NCBI RefSeq assembly: GCF_030272615.1
Contig: NC_081405.1
Coordinates: 648,371,420 to 648,435,419 of the forward strand
Source: Cryptomeria japonica
Lineage: Eukaryota; Streptophyta; Pinopsida; Cupressales; Cupressaceae
Direction: 5' to 3'
DNA length: 64,000 nucleotides
Position 1 is the first letter of the stretch, and every line of letters begins with the position of its first letter. The notes under the pieces were generated by a model. That model was not told the origin of the DNA. It made no database searches and saw only the letters and a list, made by a program, of their open reading frames with translations. A program made the translations under genes and the position numbers. Positions 35,601 through 49,146 of this stretch are shown here, piece by piece.

Positions 35601-36325
35601 ACCATCCAATGATATAGTTCCTTTTCCTTTGATCATACATGCTTTGTCATCTCCAAATCTAACTAGACCGCCATCAAATTCTTGTAAAGATAGAAAATTC
35701 CCTTTATCTCTAGTCATATGATGTGAACAACCACTGTCAATTACCCATTCATCCTTGTCTTCAATTTTAGCACCAAGTGCCTTCCCTTTAGGTACATTAT
35801 CTTCCAATGCCAGATCATATTCTTTGATAGCCAGGAACACCCATTCCTTCCCATTGTTGGAACCACTAGAAGAATCTTCTGTCGGTTCATCATCAGAATC
35901 AGTAATGCCTTCCTCATCCATTATGTATCATTATTTGTCTCTATTTTTCTTGTACTTATACTTGTTGTGATATCCAGGGTTAGGCTTAAATGACCTTATA
36001 ACTCTTTCTTCAAATCTTGAATTCCTTTCAGGACATCTAGATGCAAAATGACCAATCTTATTATATGCAAAACATTTGAAGGTATTTTTCCTTCATACTT
36101 ACTTCTTACTGGTCCTTTAGGTACTCTTCTAGCAAATAGTGCTTCAAGTTGCTCAAATTTATCATCTTCTCTCTTCATATCTTCCAGTTCCTTTGCATAC
36201 AAAGCGTTCCAGTCTTACTTATCGGTTGTAGATGTAGATGCATGAAAAGAAGGTTCAGACTTCACAACTCCAGAAGGTCCAAATTCTTTAAGCTCAAAAG
36301 TAGATAGTTTCCCAAACAAAGTGGT
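32697..36325 (-). pseudogene. Ty1/copia gag-pol, decayed
   Basis: Order on the minus strand: gag end (36325-35996; TFELKEFGPSGVVKSEPSFH, then a zinc knuckle CFAYNKIGHFASRC with one Cys changed). Protease follows at 35921-35469 (WVIDSGCSHHMTRDKG, DSG intact). GAG-pre-integrase and integrase run from 35358 to 34523 (CKECQMGKQVKTSF, then FMLMIDDYSRMMWVTF). In the integrase, RSDxGGEF has become RSGHGGEF, losing a catalytic Asp. RT lies at 33908-33330 (FKCAFSNGDLDEEIYIEKP, VFVDDIIFGGEDK, FLGLQITQTDKGIFICQTKY). RNase H is 33326-32697 (KSTSSGAFFLG, SLSTAEAKYVVAA, NIFTKPLPKE). Several frameshifts and stops break the frame, so the copy is dead. Confidence 0.88.
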
Positions 36326-39300
36326 GTACCATAGATACACCATGTGTTCAATGGGAAATTTCATGAGGTTATGAGTCTTTTTAATGAAATAAGAGTCATT
36401 TCAAAGTATTATGATTCATCTTGTAAGGTGATGTAAGCCAATGGTTCATATAGTTCGTTAAGGTCCTGATTGAGTCAAGAAGGTCCAACTATGTAAAATA
36501 CCCAAAGAAGGGTAAAATTGATGTAAAGTATCTATTTGATTCCATATTAGGATGTTTAGAGCATCCATACAAAGTTTTATTAAGTTTGGAGTTCAAACAC
36601 AAAAGTTGTCAAATTGTCATCAAAGGTTGTTAAGCTAAAAAAGTGCTTAAAATGTTATCAAAGTGTTGCAGTTCAGCCATGGAGCAGTTAGAACAGTTAT
36701 GAAACTGATAGGATTCTATTAAATCCCTTGTTTTGTCAAATTCAAAATAGTGACAAAGTTTGGAGGACAGTTTGTAAAGTTAGAACTTTAAATCCTCTAA
36801 CTATCACACAATTCTGCATTATTGTTGACAGTTACAGAGTTCACAAACCATTTTTTTGTGGATGCAAATCTTTCATGTAATAGTGGTAGAAGGAATGAGG
36901 AAGGAAGTGAATTCTATGCGAATCATTTGCAATGCATTTTGAAGAATCAATGGAAAAATTGATGTTCTTGTTCAACATTTATGACAGTCACGTTCTTACT
37001 ACTTCCAAGGCATATTTCTATTGGTATTTTGATTGAATGAGTCTAAAAAACCTATTGGAAGTTGTATAAGGGAGAGTTAACTTTTCTTTGGAATTTATTT
37101 TATGCCTTTTCATTGAGTATTTTGAAAGTTATGATAAATCTTCTAAAACTTACCAAATCTGTTCCTAGGGTTACCTATCATACGAAATATGGCATAACTT
37201 GGCATTCCATTAGATCTCCTTCTAAATCAAACTAAACATCTATCATGAAGTTATCTAAAACTCCACTGAAGAGATTGGTGAAATATGGTCATTTGAAAAA
37301 GTTATTAACGACTGATACAAAATTGCTGAAATCTTATGACAGTCATAATGAAAAGGACAATTTCATTTTGAATTGATCAGATCTTGTGATTGGTTGATGA
37401 TAGTTGTGCTTTGGTAAGATGATTGTTTGTTTGTAACAAGAATGTCTCTATTTTATTGAGTTAATTTGATGAACAAATTATGGAAGTTTGGATTTAATCT
37501 TGTTAGATGCCTTAAACCTATCAAATTTAATGATGTTTGGGTCAATGAGTGCCATAAGAGTAGTGTTGTTTCAAGTCATCTGTATCACAAAGTATCTCTG
37601 TTGATAGATGTATTAGCCATTTTTCTCAACTCATTAATAGCAGTAGCCTTCATTTTGTAAGCTGGTGGTAGGGCTCATAGGACTTTAGAAACAATTTCAT
37701 CTTCGTTCATAGTTCCACCACAACATTGAATTCTCATAACAATTGTATTTACACTTTCCATGAATCCAATAATCCTTTCTACCACCACAACATTGAATGT
37801 GACATAGGTTTGTGCTTTTACCCTTGAACCATTTTCTACCTCTTAGTTCCTAGTTATCAATGGTATTAGAATATGCTTCAATTTGTTTCTTTCCAAAGTA
37901 TAAGTATTTTCTCTACCATCATGTATTTCCTCTATGTCAAATTGTCAGAGCCTTCCAAAGAGAAAATGACGTACATTTATAGGTATGATATCATACCAAA
38001 ACTCATCTTCATAAGTGCCAATTCAAAAAATCACTAGGAATTAGCAATCAACAATGACTTTGTACCCTTTTTAAAAAAATGGCATATTGAAAGGAATAGG
38101 ATGAGTTATTCCTTTTAGCCCTGGCTTATCTACCATTTCAATTTAGACTAAATTGTTAGTACTTACAATAACTACTATGACCTCGCAAAATTTACCCCTT
38201 ACTTCACTTACTATTCTAAAGAAGATTTTTGTTTGGACATTTATTTTCTCTTTTTGTTCGCTTCAATAATATATTATTTATCATAAGAACTTCTCCTCTA
38301 TTAAGTTCACCTAGTTGACTAAGAAACCTTGTATCTATTATTTTTTCTTTGTGGTTGCATGTGCAGTTGCAACCACTATTCTCCTTGATCCTCTTAACAT
38401 ATATTATTGGAATTCATAAATATTTGGATTGACTATCCACATGTGAAATAGGTCCCTCAAAAGCCTCCATCTACACCACTTCTCGATATCCACTTCTACA
38501 TCTCACATGATATGGTATTCCTCTCTTTTCATTTTCCACCTTCTGATTATTTGACGGCTAAGCCTCCTTATCATGGCTATACTGTTTTCCAACTATCCTC
38601 TACCTCTACAAAATAAAATTTTAAATTTTCTTGCTCGTTTCATTGTTTCTAATTTATCCTTTACCTTTAGGGCATAGTGATATGTATCTTCCCTAGTTTT
38701 CAACCTCACCATATGTTGGTTAACAAATTTATCACCTAACTCTATATTCTCATGCCCACAAAGGTGACAAATGTAACCACGGTTGAACCAGTCTCAAATA
38801 ACCATTAACTGACTGATTCTTTGCTTATTTTACAAGGTGGCAGCTACCTTCATAAGATTTTCAATAAATAATGAGCCATTAATAATTTCTTTTAACCAGA
38901 AAGAAAACTAAGGAAATGCTCTTAACCAGACAGCTTTAGAAAGGCATACATGCAACATAAATCATTTTTTAAAAAAAATTCCAATCTTTAAATAAACCAA
39001 AAACCACCATCGAAGCATCATTCACAGATAACACTCTTGTAGTAACATAAATACTTAATCAATCACTTCTAATATAGATCATTCATTAATATGTCATTAA
39101 ACAAACAAAGGAGTGCATACACCACAACTCAAAGATCATGGATATATGAAACCATTAGTGTCTTTCTATATTCAAATTAACTGAAAACAAAAATATACAT
39201 AATAAATAGAAGTTTTTTCTCTAATGAGAAAATTAAAGTTTGTCCAAAAGATCCTTAATTTAGTTTAAGTCCAACTAGTTAAAGCTTAAAAGTAATGGTT

Positions 39301-39370
39301 TCTTGAAGACAACCATTATTTAAAATCGAGTCTTTAAAAAGGCAAGAGAGCCAATATCAATAAAAGCAAT
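36326..39370. other. Non-coding stretch between copia and gypsy remains
   Basis: No coding sequence is recognised. It may hold the 3' LTR and 3' UTR of the minus-strand gypsy element to its right. An LTR-like edge is possible at about 36330 (tggtgtaccatagatacacca, itself an inverted repeat), but no second copy is in the window to prove it. Confidence 0.4.
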
Positions 39371-39375
39371 AAAAA

Positions 39376-42300
39376 CTATAAAATGACAACTATCACTCCA
39401 ACTTTAAAATCTTGATCCCCGATAACATCCACCTCTTGTTGATCGCATGCCGCCACTTGATCTTTGATCTTCTTCTTATATTCTCGGTACCTATTGATGA
39501 CCATGGTAATGCTTCTATCCCCATGTGTGGCCATGATTTGCAACCTTGTTTTCCACTTAGAAAGCGATTTGTCTATACTAGCTAAGTTAATGTGTATGCC
39601 ATCAATTTTAGCTTCAAAGGCTACTATGTAAGCTTGTAGATTACTCAACCTCTAAAACATCTTGGGGAAAGTGGTTTGAGGATCTCTAGTTTCCTTCTGA
39701 TAAATCTCTTTGAACTGATTCTGTATTTGATTAAGCTCACATATATTTTCCTCAAATTCATCCATTAGATCAACTTCCAAAGCATTAAAATTATCTTTAA
39801 TCTTAACCAAGGCATCAAAGTAACTCCCCGGTGCTTTATTAATGTCATATATATAATCATCATAAATTTTTACCTTCCAATCCAATGCCTCAAGCTAGGT
39901 AGGGTCAATTTCTTTAGGATGCTCCACTAATTTTTCAATCACCAGCGTATCATGGTTCATAGAAAGGAGCTCTGCGACCTCTTTTGCAAGCACAAACATG
40001 TTGCCATGTTCTTTCTGCACTTGTTGTAACTCAACCATGAATTCCTTATTCTTATTTAGCACAATTATATACAATCTCCTAAACTTGGTAACACAAATGA
40101 CACAACCCTAATATAATTCATCCATCCACTTGGTGACAACCTTGGCGTATCTGAGGTTGCTCTTGATTTTCTATATAGTATCAGGGGCTATTCCCTACAC
40201 ATTTTAACTTGAGGTCTCCCCTGTGATAGGATTTATAATAGATTAAATAAAATCCTTCAATGACTGCACTTGAGACTATAGCTTGAAATATTCTTTCTTT
40301 TTCTCCTTTTCTCTTTTAATTAGTGCATTCACTAAAAATTCAAAATGATAAACATCTCCTTCCAGGGTAGAAAGTCCCATATTGACATGGGTGATTTTGT
40401 AATCATTCTCTATTATTTCACCTTCATTCATATCCTTTATGGGGTCGGCAATTTCGAATAGTTTGTGACCATACACAGAATCAGAGATGATTCGAGACAT
40501 CTTTTTTGCCTTTTTGGGCCTCCAGGAACTCTGAAACAATAGGGTGATTGTATCAACTTCACTGGTGGTAAATGTAGTAGTTTTTCTCTTCATCTCCACC
40601 TCTATTTTCATAGGAGTATTTTGAATAGGAGAGGAAGGAATTTCCAATAAATCAGAAAAAGAATTATCATTAATTATTTGTTTGTAAATTCCCTCAGAGT
40701 CAACAAGTGGTGTATTCCCTTTTGATGAAACAACTTCTTCATCTTTCTTACAGGACGATTTAAGCCTGGTTCCAATTTCTTCAGGTTTTTCCCCATCACC
40801 ATCGAACTATGAACCTTGGCTGGGAAATTGATAGGCAGTTTTATTTGTTGACATCTAGATAGAAGTGGTCAAAACAACCACTTGATCTCTATGAGATGAT
40901 GAATTTTATCCTTGTGAGGGGTTAACATGCTATCTCCACTTTCCATTCAACCAATCAAATATTCTTATCAACACGGGAGCTATACAAGCCATCAAATCCG
41001 AGAGCTCACCTTCTAGCCAATCAATCCCAAGTGGAGCCTTGTTAGCAAGAGTGTGGTATTCTAGGTCAAGAATGACCTCATCTTCCACCATGTTATTAGG
41101 GATATTAAAAGAAATGCCAAAAGCATGAATTTGTTGCAAAGTGAGCCTCATGAAACTTCTTCTAAACACTTATCAATCGCTAGAACAATCTTCCTAAAAA
41201 ATTTCAATATCTAGCCGATGTACATAATTTTTGGCTACATACAAGTAGTGTTTCACATTGCCTTTGCTATCAAAACTATCCCTGGCCGACAAGGAATGAA
41301 AACCAAATTATTCTAGGGTTTTCTCAACACCATTTGTTTTGCAAGAAAAGTGAGACATGGACAATGGGAAGGAATATCCCTTCTTCCCTATATTCAAATA
41401 TTTGACCTTAACCATGACCATTTAGTGATAAGCCTCCAAGAATATCATAAAATTCAGCAGAAAAATAGGGCAGGTTTAATAGAGCTTTATCAAAACCCCC
41501 AATTCTGAGGTATGTGAACCTATCAAATTGAATATAGAAACTCCCAAATTCCATCACAAAAGTAGTGGCCTCATGAGAAATTAATATTTTAGAGTCTCCC
41601 TCTAATTCCTTAACAAGCCCCAATAGGAAGACATCATTTACATGGGAAAAGGTTTGCATGTCGACCTGCAAGGTGAGATGCAATTTTTTTTTGAAAATAG
41701 GCAAACATGTAGAGGAGGGGCATTACAATTCGAACCCAGGCCAAATGGACTGTTGATTGGCTAGAACATATACTAAGTATGAACACATGGTACAGGCCAA
41801 AACTACTGAAAATTCCTCAATTGCATATTTAGGTGGTGACTAATTACAAAGACCCAATTGATGGAATTTTACATTTAACAAATCACTAAGATGAAGCAGC
41901 ACATCCAAAATTCAAAGGAGTCGACACAGGCATTTCCTACTACATGATGCAATAAGGCAATAATTTCTAAAAATTCATCCCTGAAATGTATTCTTCTAAG
42001 CTTGGAGGGAAATTGAGACTTGCCTTCTTTTCTAGACTTCAACTAGGCCTTGACAATGTATTATCTGTACCATTCTTCATGAGCTCGAAATTACTCTTCA
42101 CCAGCAAATACAAATCAGAGGCTTCTTTCTTAGGGAGGCATAGAGCATAGGAAAAAATTTTAGAGTTGATTTGTGTAATGACCTTTCCATCCTCTCTTCA
42201 AATTTCCAGTGTCACTGGGTCATATCTTTTAGAACATGCAATAGGGCACGATAGGTGGAAAATCAACTACATAAGCTAAACCACTCTGAAATATTTTGTC

Positions 42301-42730
42301 TCACAAAGGGGTCCTTTCTTTCTATTCAAGGTCTCGCAGAAATTCTCCCAGGTTCAAGTGCTCTATCTTTGTGTCCTTCACTCCCACTCAATGTTTCTGG
42401 ATTCAACTCTGCATGGGCTCAAACTAGATAGCTCACTTCATGAAAGAACAAGTGAATAATGAAAGCTCGTTCAAAAAATATTCACCGCCTCGTTGATGTA
42501 CTCATATGATGTGATATGTCTTTAAAAATGCATTTATTTAGCCGTTTTAAAATGATTCCTTCATCCCTATAATCATGTTGACAAGACAAATCAAGGTTAG
42601 TCCATACAACTAACCCCACATGGTGGCAACACCCTGCAAATTTGAGCAAGGCTTCACAAGTCGATCGATCATGGAAAACAAAAACTTCAGGACCTATGGT
42701 CGGGGTTTTTGAACTTTTGACAACCTCCAT
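39376..42730 (-). pseudogene. Gypsy accessory ORF (third ORF), unknown function
   Basis: Open pieces in order: 42730-42482 (TIGPEVFVFHDRSTCEALLK, GLVVWTNLDLSCQHDYRDEG) and 41704-41408 (TFVMEFGSFYIQFDRFTYLR, GGFDKALLNLPYFSAEFYDI). Next are 41169-40930 (FMRLTLQQIHAFGISFNIPN, PLGIDWLEGELSDLMACIAP) and 40647-40276 (charged; KRKKTTTF-like start, then HVNMGLSTLEGDVYHFEFLV). The last pieces are 39885-39652 and 39648-39376 (coiled-coil-like; NALEVDLMDEFEENICELNQ, KWKTRLQIMATHGDRSITMV). Between them the sequence is still protein-like but has stops. The pieces lie in pol orientation, 3' of integrase. No known domain is recognised. I infer one original ORF of about 1,100 codons. Confidence 0.5.
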
Positions 42731-43109
42731 GTGAGTGACTAAAAAACAAGAAAAAGAGGAAGGTCAAGCGATTAGGGACTTTTGAAAATCTATATCCTGA
42801 TGACAAAGGTTAGAAAAAGTGGACAACGCTCGACTAGCTTCAAATTTACACAAAGGTCATGACTAAACACTTAAGTTATGAGACAAACAAGGAGAACCTT
42901 GATAAATAGAAATGGAGAGGATTGACTCAGTCATGATTAAATTTTAAAGGGTAACATTAGCTCTAAAAGGGGATAAGGACTAACATGACACAAAGGATCT
43001 AGAAAAACTTGACAAAATCCTTATTCAATGGGCAACGGAGTAAAAAATGAGACACAACAAACCAAACAAATGGGAAAACAAAAATATGTACAAAATACAA
43101 CATAACATT

Positions 43110-45245
43110 TTAACAACCGATTTTCAAATCTTGCCCATTACAAACAAGAGGTAATGGAGTGCCATCTTGGTAGTTCCGTAGGAAATTTTTGTCACCAAGA
43201 ATCTGCCTAACCTTGAGGGGTCCCTTCCACAATGAATCAAACTTTTTATGTGCACCTTTTGGCTCCCTTCTCCTATCCCAAAGGAGGACTGAGTCTCCAA
43301 CTATAAAAATCCTCTATCTGGCCCTTTTGTCAAATACCTTCTTTACCATTTGCCAGTGTCGAGTAGTCTTATCCACCACTACATCTCTAAGTTATTTCAA
43401 CTTGTTCAAATACATGATTCATTTTCTACTATAAATTGAAATTTCTCATCCTTGGTAGCTTTTTTCAAACTAAGTGTTGAGAGTCCTAACGGTAATGGTA
43501 AGGCACTTTCCACTCCATATACCAGATGAAAGGGTGACAAACCAATAACTTTCTTATATGTTAATCTATCAACCCACATAGAATCATACAACTTTTTATG
43601 CCATCCTCTCCAATTTTCGTCTACTAGCTTCTTAATGATGGAGACTAGATTCGGATTGCCTATTGCCCCTTGCCCCAAGGATAGTAATTCGATGAGTGTG
43701 CTAGACTTATGCCATTTTCATAATAGAATAGAGTGATCTCAGCAGAAGAAAAATAGTTGGCATTATTAGTGACCAATTTCTTAGGCATCCCAGATATTAC
43801 TAGGATATTCTCCTTTAGGAAATTGCATACCACCTTGGAAGAAGTGTTCTTCACAGGAATGACTTCTACTCATTTAGTAAAATAATCTATGGCCATTAAG
43901 ATATGGGTATGTCCAACACTAGAATTAGGATTAATTGGGCTGATAAAGTCCATACCCCATTGCTGAAAAGGTTCATCAATGACCACAGGCCTTAGAGGTA
44001 AAGCAACCAGATGAGGTCTACCAGTGAACATCAGACATTTTTCACACTTAGACTCCCATTCTTATGTGTCCTTGGAGATTCCAGGCCAATAAAACTTATG
44101 GTGAAGGATCTTCAAGGCTATTACGAAGGCTAAATAATGACCTCCACATGCTTCACTATGAAATAATTCTAACAACTTCCATTGTTGTTCTTTGACAACA
44201 CATCTAAGGAAAGTACAATCTACTCCTCTCTTGTACAAATTCCCTTCCCAAAGAACATAATTTCCTTGAGTTTCAAATTCCTTCTCTCCTTAGGGGACAC
44301 ATGTGAAGGACTATCACCATATGTTAAGATATATGAAACATCTAAGAACCATTCATCTATTGTGCTAGTAAATAAAATGAAGGGGAGATTCTCTTCTTCA
44401 GTAGGCTTACTTTCTGCAATCATTTTAGCTAGACCCTTCCCCCTTACCAAATTAGTAGGCTTGATCTCTACATCATATTCTTACACCTTGGCTATCCAAG
44501 CCCCTCTTTTGTTACAACAAATCTCCTAATGGGTGAGGATACTCTTTATAGTGGCTTTGAGCACAAAGACAACAACATGAGAATGCAAAATATAAAACCT
44601 AAAACTTTTAAGGGCGTTTACCACTACACAAGCATGTTTTTCAAGAGGATAATATTTCAGTTCGTACTTTTTGAGTAGATTGCTCATGAAAGAAATGGGG
44701 GCTTCAATACCTTGTTCATTTTTTTGTAGTAATATATATGATAAGGTATGTTCTGATGCATAGCAGTATATGATGAAGTCCTTGGTGAAATTGGGGTATA
44801 TTAGTTTTAGCGTGTTTGCGATTTCCACATTTATATCCTCAAAAAATTATTTCCCCTTAGCACTCCACTTGAACACTAGATGATTCTTCATCATTTCTGC
44901 TATAAGTTTTGTCAGTTTGGCAAAATCAGGGACAAACTTCCTCAAAAAGTTTACCTAGCCAAAGAAAGACCTGATGCCATCTTTGTTTGTAGACAAAATT
45001 AGTTGCATGATCGCCTTTACCCTCTTAGGATCGATTTTAATCCCTTCCCTCGAAACAACATGGCCCAACAATTTACCTTCAGTTACAACAAAAACAAACT
45101 TCTTAGGGTTTAATGAAATACCTTCCTCCCGATATCATTGTAAAACAACTTCTAGGTCATGCAAATGATCAACTCTATTTTTGGAGAATACTGTCAGATC
45201 ATCCAAATAAATCACAATAATTCTATTTTATATCTCCAAAAGACA
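43110..45245 (-). pseudogene. Ty3/gypsy pol fragment: RT, RNase H, integrase
   Basis: The minus strand begins inside RT with IIVIYLDDLTVFSKN, then LNPKKFVFVVTEGKLLGHVV and NFLRKFVPDFAKLTKLIAEM. RNase H follows (FIIYCYASEHTLSYILLQKN, KYYPLEKHACVVVNALKSFR). Integrase pieces are FYWPGISKDT with CEKC nearby, then WGMDFISPINPNSSVGHTHI. The second catalytic motif reads TNNANYF where the family has TDN, so an Asp is lost. The C-terminal part is WVDRLTYKKVIGLSPFHLVY, then KKFDSLWKGPLKVRQILGDK near 43200. Stops and frameshifts throughout show an old dead copy. Confidence 0.85.
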
Positions 45246-45419
45246 CACTAGTACATTTGGAGCAATTTTTCGATGACTGTTCATCAGAATTCAGACAACT
45301 AAATGTCAGAATTCTAATGTATTTGTTCATTGCTATTTTTTCATCGATGATTCGGACATGATGGTTTCACGTCTAAAATCAAATGACACCACATCGGAAA
45401 TTTATATGCACCCACAATA

Positions 45420-46140
45420 TTTTTTTTGATAAGGAGATGTTAAACTTTTGACCTCCTTGCATCCTTTATCACTGTAACCTTTGCCGATGACCCTTTATTT
45501 ATTGTCGTAACCTTTTTTGTGCATTTTTACTTTGGTAGTGTCCATCGGGATAAGTCTTATCGATAACATCATCAGCTATCGGCAAGACACCATTGCCACT
45601 AGGCAACATGTTTGTTTGATGAGGACACATCAAAATTTCAACCTCGTTGCATCCTTTATCACCGTAACCTTTGCCGATGACCCTTTAACGTGGTAACATT
45701 TGTCGATGCAGTTTACTTTTTCCAGTTTCCATCGAGATAAGTCTTACTAAGAGCCTCATTAGCTATTAGCAAGACATGATTTTTGCATTGTCGCTAGTGT
45801 GTGTTATGTCGATGGACCATCTTCAAGGATATGTCAAAATTTAAACAATTAAGATAACAGATGAGGTGCATCCTATGCTTTTTTTGTTGTCATAGGTATG
45901 GCAACATTGTTGGTTGTCTTGTGGTGTTCATCAAAATTTTGATCTTCCCCAAGATTTTAAAAAAAAAAAAATCTTGACTTCTTTTGTCTACACCGATGAA
46001 CCCTTATCACTGGAACCTTTTTTGATGCATTTTACTTTTTGCTAGTGTCCATCTAGATAAGTCATACCAATAGAATCATCGGCTAATGGGAAGACAAGAT
46101 TTCTCAATTGTCACTAGTGTGTGTTCAATTAATGGACTTA
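45420..46140. repeat. Degenerate tandem repeat, three copies, about 200-350 bp apart
   Basis: Three copies (about 45440-45620, 45640-45830 and 45990-46130) share 'cctttatcac.gtaacctttgccgatgaccctt', 'catttta.ctttt', 'agtgtccatcgggataagtctta' and 'catcggctat.ggcaagaca'. The third copy is the most diverged. No coding sequence is seen. Confidence 0.7.
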
Positions 46141-48689
46141 AATGGTGTATGCTATCTCGATCACATGCTTCTACTTGTAGGTGTTATCATCGGGTGGACT
46201 TTTGCCGATTGCAAAGGATTAATATCAATAGCATTAATATCAGTGAGCTTACAAAGGATTAAGCATAGTAGGTACTTTATTATCAAGAAGATAAAGATGA
46301 AATAGCCACAAGAATTCATGCAAGAAGACTTATCAAAAGGAATCATAATAGTAAATTCCAAAAATGTCTTGCAACCAGTACATACATCATTCATAAATAG
46401 TCATACAAATAGTCATATTGTTGTTTAAAAATTCTATCAAAGGAGGATATTATAAAGATAGAGACCTAGAAATCAATATGCAGTCATGGATACCAATGTA
46501 GGGTAAAGTATAGTCCTAGACCTTGTTTAAAGGGAAACACATGATATTGCACATGCCTAAGGAAAACTCTACAAAATAGTGAGTAGCAAGACTATGAAGA
46601 ACAATATTTCAGTCTTAGGTATACAAAGATCAAGGAGATAATGATTAACAAAGAAAGTACTTACAAAGATATATCTTATTGTAAAAGATAATCATTTGAG
46701 TTGGAGACATGAGAATATTATAGAACACAAAGGAGATCGTACCATCATAAGGTGTACACTCCATTTCAAGGCCCCAAACTTAAGGGCAATACAAGGAGAT
46801 TCCATCAATGTCAATTGTAGTCGATAAAATCCTTATCGCAAAGAAAATGAAAGACAAAGTATAGTCATAGAGAGATAAGAAGATCAATTCTATCAAAGAA
46901 AAAAATGAACTCAAAGGCATTCAAATATTTAATAGTCTTAAGGCATGCATAGAGGCTCAGTGCAATGGTGATATAGTGTTGCAGACTAGTAATGAGGAGT
47001 CAAGAATAAGGATTGTGATAGAAATTAGTCTCTAAATATAGAGGCATATGATAGTAAGTTTGAGGTTATACAATGCAACATGGAGATATATTCACCTTCT
47101 ATGAGAAATGAAAGTATAGTATGATAGTATTTTTTAATAGAGTGGACTACCATAAACATGCACATGGAAATGACTAAAGGGTGGGAGTTTCAGTTAAGTG
47201 AACTTCAAGTTAGAATGCAAGTTTTTAGTATCATTCATCAGTTCAGGCTTTAGTTTTTAGAGAAAATGTGGATTTCTAAGTTCATCATCAGTTTGAGGCC
47301 TGAAAAAGGTGGAGTTTTGAGGACAATTTCATTAGTTCTACATCAATTAGAAGCCCCTCATAGGCCATACATGAGACAAGATGGATTTTAGATAATTTAA
47401 CATCTAAGTTACCAATTCATGTATGTATACAGATACAAAATCAAGTACGATTTCATGGCATCACCAAAAAATATAATTCTTGGGTATGGGTATGGGTACA
47501 TCCGTACACACACACACACACATACACATATATGACATAAAATCTAGACTCCAATGATATAAAAGTAGCTAAGAGAAAATGTAATCTTCAATTTATTTAG
47601 TTTATGATAGACTTAAATGAAATCAAAGTAAACACTCATATAGTGAATTGCATAAATGCAGAAACTGATTTGATTAATGATGCTCAATTAGGTCTTGAAA
47701 CCCTCAGAAAAATATTGACAATACTAGATCTACTCATCAAGATAGTAGGATGACAAAATCTAGTGATAAATAATGCCACTATAACTATTGGAAGATCTTA
47801 GAGTTGATTACTAATCAATATGATAACCAGTTGACCAATAAGAAATCACTAATAACAGTTTCACATCCTTATGACAGTATGAAGAAATAAACAAAAACAA
47901 AAATAAAGATCAGATTGCACTAATGATGACAGGTTCTGTATTTATGAGAATTGCAATTTGAATAGCAATTTGGGTCAAATCACACCCCTTACAAAAGGTT
48001 GCAGCATATATGAGACAACAATTTAAATTGTACACTTTTCAGCTAGCACTACTTTATTAATTTGCCCCAAAATTAGGCACAGAAGATGATGAATAATCAC
48101 TGAGGACCCAGCCATGTAAGAAGGACCTTGGAGGAATCCAAGGGGAATCAGGCTCGGACCAGGACCCAGGGAGAATCAAAATTAAGATGCAAGGGTTTAA
48201 GTGAAGTATCAGTAACTTAGTTTAACAGTCAGTTTCCAACAGTTCCACCTCCTTTTATGCATGCTCTTTCTTCAAACTAGACCCAAAATAAACTCAAAAT
48301 GAACAATGAATGAATAAAATTAGGCAATGTGTCTATTCTAAAACAAAATGAGAAAATGTTAAGGAATGAACAAAGAAATTGTGTCTATTCTAGAACAAAA
48401 TAAACTCACAAAACCAATGAGGCATGCATTAACTTGTAATGGGGAACTGTCTCATAGAAGCATGCTCACAACCTGCAACACTGAATATGTAACCTACAAA
48501 CAAGATGCTTAGTATCAATAATATTAACAATGGAGCATCATGAAATATTGAAAAGTGTGTTACCTTATTGAGCTTCTCTTTGTTTCAAGAACAGTTTAAT
48601 ATTCTCTACTTAATAGGGCCAACCATGCAAAGTTGGAAGCTCATTTGATCCCTCCCTCCTACTAATATCACTCTAAATTCCTCATTAAT
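46141..48689. other. Non-coding stretch with a short (CA)n tract
   Basis: No gene is recognised. A CA/CATA microsatellite lies at about 47503-47530. Confidence 0.5.
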
Positions 48690-48900
48690 GTCTAACATTA
48701 TTTCATCCATTAATGAAACATAACATTCATTCATTATCACTTAACATTCATTAACACATAACATTCATTACTATTCATTAACACGTAACATTCATTAACA
48801 CATATCATTCATTAAGATTCATCAACATTCATTAATACATATCATTCATTAGCATTAATTAACACATAATTAAATTTATTAACACATAAAATCCAGTTGT
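48690..48900. repeat. Minisatellite, about 18-bp unit
   Basis: Imperfect repeats of 'acattcattaacacata' occur more than ten times, with variants such as 'atcattcattaagattcatca'. Confidence 0.75.
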
Positions 48901-49146
48901 TAACATATAATAAGATTACAATCATTTTTTTTTCTTTCTTTCTTAAGCTTGGAGGTAAAGGCTAGGTGGACGATCGTTGTCTTCATCATTTGTCTCCTCT
49001 TCAGTTCTTCTGCCTTGTGTTTGTGATCTAGTTAATTTATTTCTAGTCCTTTACTCATGATGAGGACGCATCTGCAAAGGGGGATCCACTACAATAACAA
49101 AGAAATGGGTTAAATTCATGAGTTTTGTTATTATTGTTACAAGTAT

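Larger units (their letters stand above)
31059..36325 (-). mobile_element. Ty1/copia element, truncated at its 5' side (Sirevirus-like features)
   Basis: The 3' LTR is 31059-32320, and a polypurine tract lies immediately upstream (complement of 32321-32335). Pol and gag run from 32697 up to about 36325, where similarity to the sister element at 60354 stops in mid-gag at GKLSTFEL. The gag N terminus, PBS and 5' LTR are missing. The 3' untranslated part contains several extra polypurine-like motifs, a trait known from Sireviruses. Confidence 0.85.
39376..45245 (-). mobile_element. Ty3/gypsy element, 5'-truncated, with accessory ORF downstream of integrase
   Basis: From right to left on the minus strand: RT fragment from the YLDD box, RNase H, and integrase with zinc-binding and C-terminal parts. 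These are followed by about 3.4 kb of further coding-like sequence (42730-39376). Gag, protease and the RT N terminus are missing because similarity stops at 45245. Both LTRs are unproven. Confidence 0.75.

Noticed and set aside
36326-36352. Gypsy LTR edge at tggtgtaccatagatacacca
   Set aside because: The edge has TG and a small inverted repeat, but with no second LTR copy or PPT in the window it cannot be distinguished from chance.
48690-48900. Possible CRISPR-like array of short repeats
   Set aside because: The units are contiguous, imperfect, AT-rich minisatellite repeats without unique spacers, in a plant genome.
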